Shown here: piece by piece, positions 29,223-29,253 of the stretch
Position numbering within the stretch: position 1 is the first letter of the stretch
How the letters are laid out: each line of letters starts with the position of its first letter
IMG/VR virus record: IMGVR_UViG_3300044809_000064
Span: 1 to 29,253 of that record
From: a virus
Strand: one strand, 5' to 3'
Length of the DNA stretch: 29,253 nucleotides
Made by a program: the position numbers and the translations under genes
The notes under the pieces: generated by a model
Seen by the model: the letters and a program-made list of their open reading frames with translations, nothing else
What the model was told of the DNA's origin: nothing
The model's database searches: none

Positions 29223-29253
29223 AACGAATACGACCGGGGCGCTATTCTATCGG

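Noticed and set aside
29118-29233. 9-base direct repeat CGAATACGA at 29118-29126 and 29225-29233, flanking the tRNA, as att core
   Set aside because: Both copies are outside the tRNA and only 107 bases apart, so they cannot bound a prophage of this size. Chance or a shared protein site is more likely.

Overview
The window is the right-hand part of an integrated, tailed temperate phage (a siphovirus with an HK97-type head) sitting in a GC-rich bacterial chromosome. The cargo is a nearly complete late region: packaging, head, head-tail connectors, tail, adsorption, lysis and integration. The rightmost 106 bases hold a host tRNA-Gln (anticodon CTG) whose 3' end faces the phage tyrosine integrase, so the prophage is most likely inserted at that tRNA. 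The left prophage end, any immunity repressor and the other attachment site lie outside the window. High GC, frequent GTG/TTG starts and strong AGGAGG-type ribosome sites fit a high-GC Gram-positive-like soil bacterium (Actinomycetota, or a Chloroflexota/Dormibacterota-type lineage); the sequence does not settle which.

Layout. 1-3.9 kb: early/replication genes on +, mostly overlapping by 1-4 bases: two small Cys-rich proteins, a replisome-organizer-like initiator with iteron-like repeats inside its gene, two small unknowns, a RuvC-like resolvase, and a zinc-ribbon protein ending in a sigma region 4-like helix-turn-helix. 4.0-5.6 kb: a 74-residue protein that is only a sigma region 2, two tiny ORFs (one acidic, one membrane), a KOW-like protein, a probable virion protein and another small protein. 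5.6-12.7 kb: HNH nuclease, small and large terminase, a small membrane protein, portal, prohead protease, major capsid and a decoration-like protein. 12.8-18.6 kb: connector and tail-completion proteins, tail tube, tail assembly chaperones joined by a probable -1 frameshift, and tape measure. 18.6-23.3 kb: distal tail protein, a fibre-like protein, a His/Cys-rich protein, a baseplate hub with an inserted carbohydrate-binding-like module, and a fibre with two HxHxHxH motifs. 23.3-24.0 kb: one reverse-strand gene for a membrane-anchored surface protein (a moron). 24.0-26.9 kb: lysis region with M23 endopeptidase, a coiled-coil/TM protein, a second HNH protein, two small Cys-rich ORFs, a multi-TM holin-like protein and a strong terminator. 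26.9-29.1 kb, all on -: a HicA-type toxin, a HicB-like antitoxin with HTH and a third small gene behind one well-formed promoter/operator, then a small Cys protein and the integrase. 29.1-29.25 kb: three phased direct repeats and the tRNA.

How it fits together. Replication would start at the initiator (possibly at the iterons inside its own gene). A two-piece sigma-like pair is placed directly before the virion operon, where a late activator would be expected. HNH plus terminase pack DNA into an HK97-type capsid; the tail operon follows the canonical order. M23 enzyme and holin lyse the host. In the lysogen the moron and the toxin-antitoxin operon, both on the opposite strand with their own promoters, are the genes most likely to be expressed. 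No stretch over 300 bases lacks a gene; intergenic gaps are all under 100 bases.
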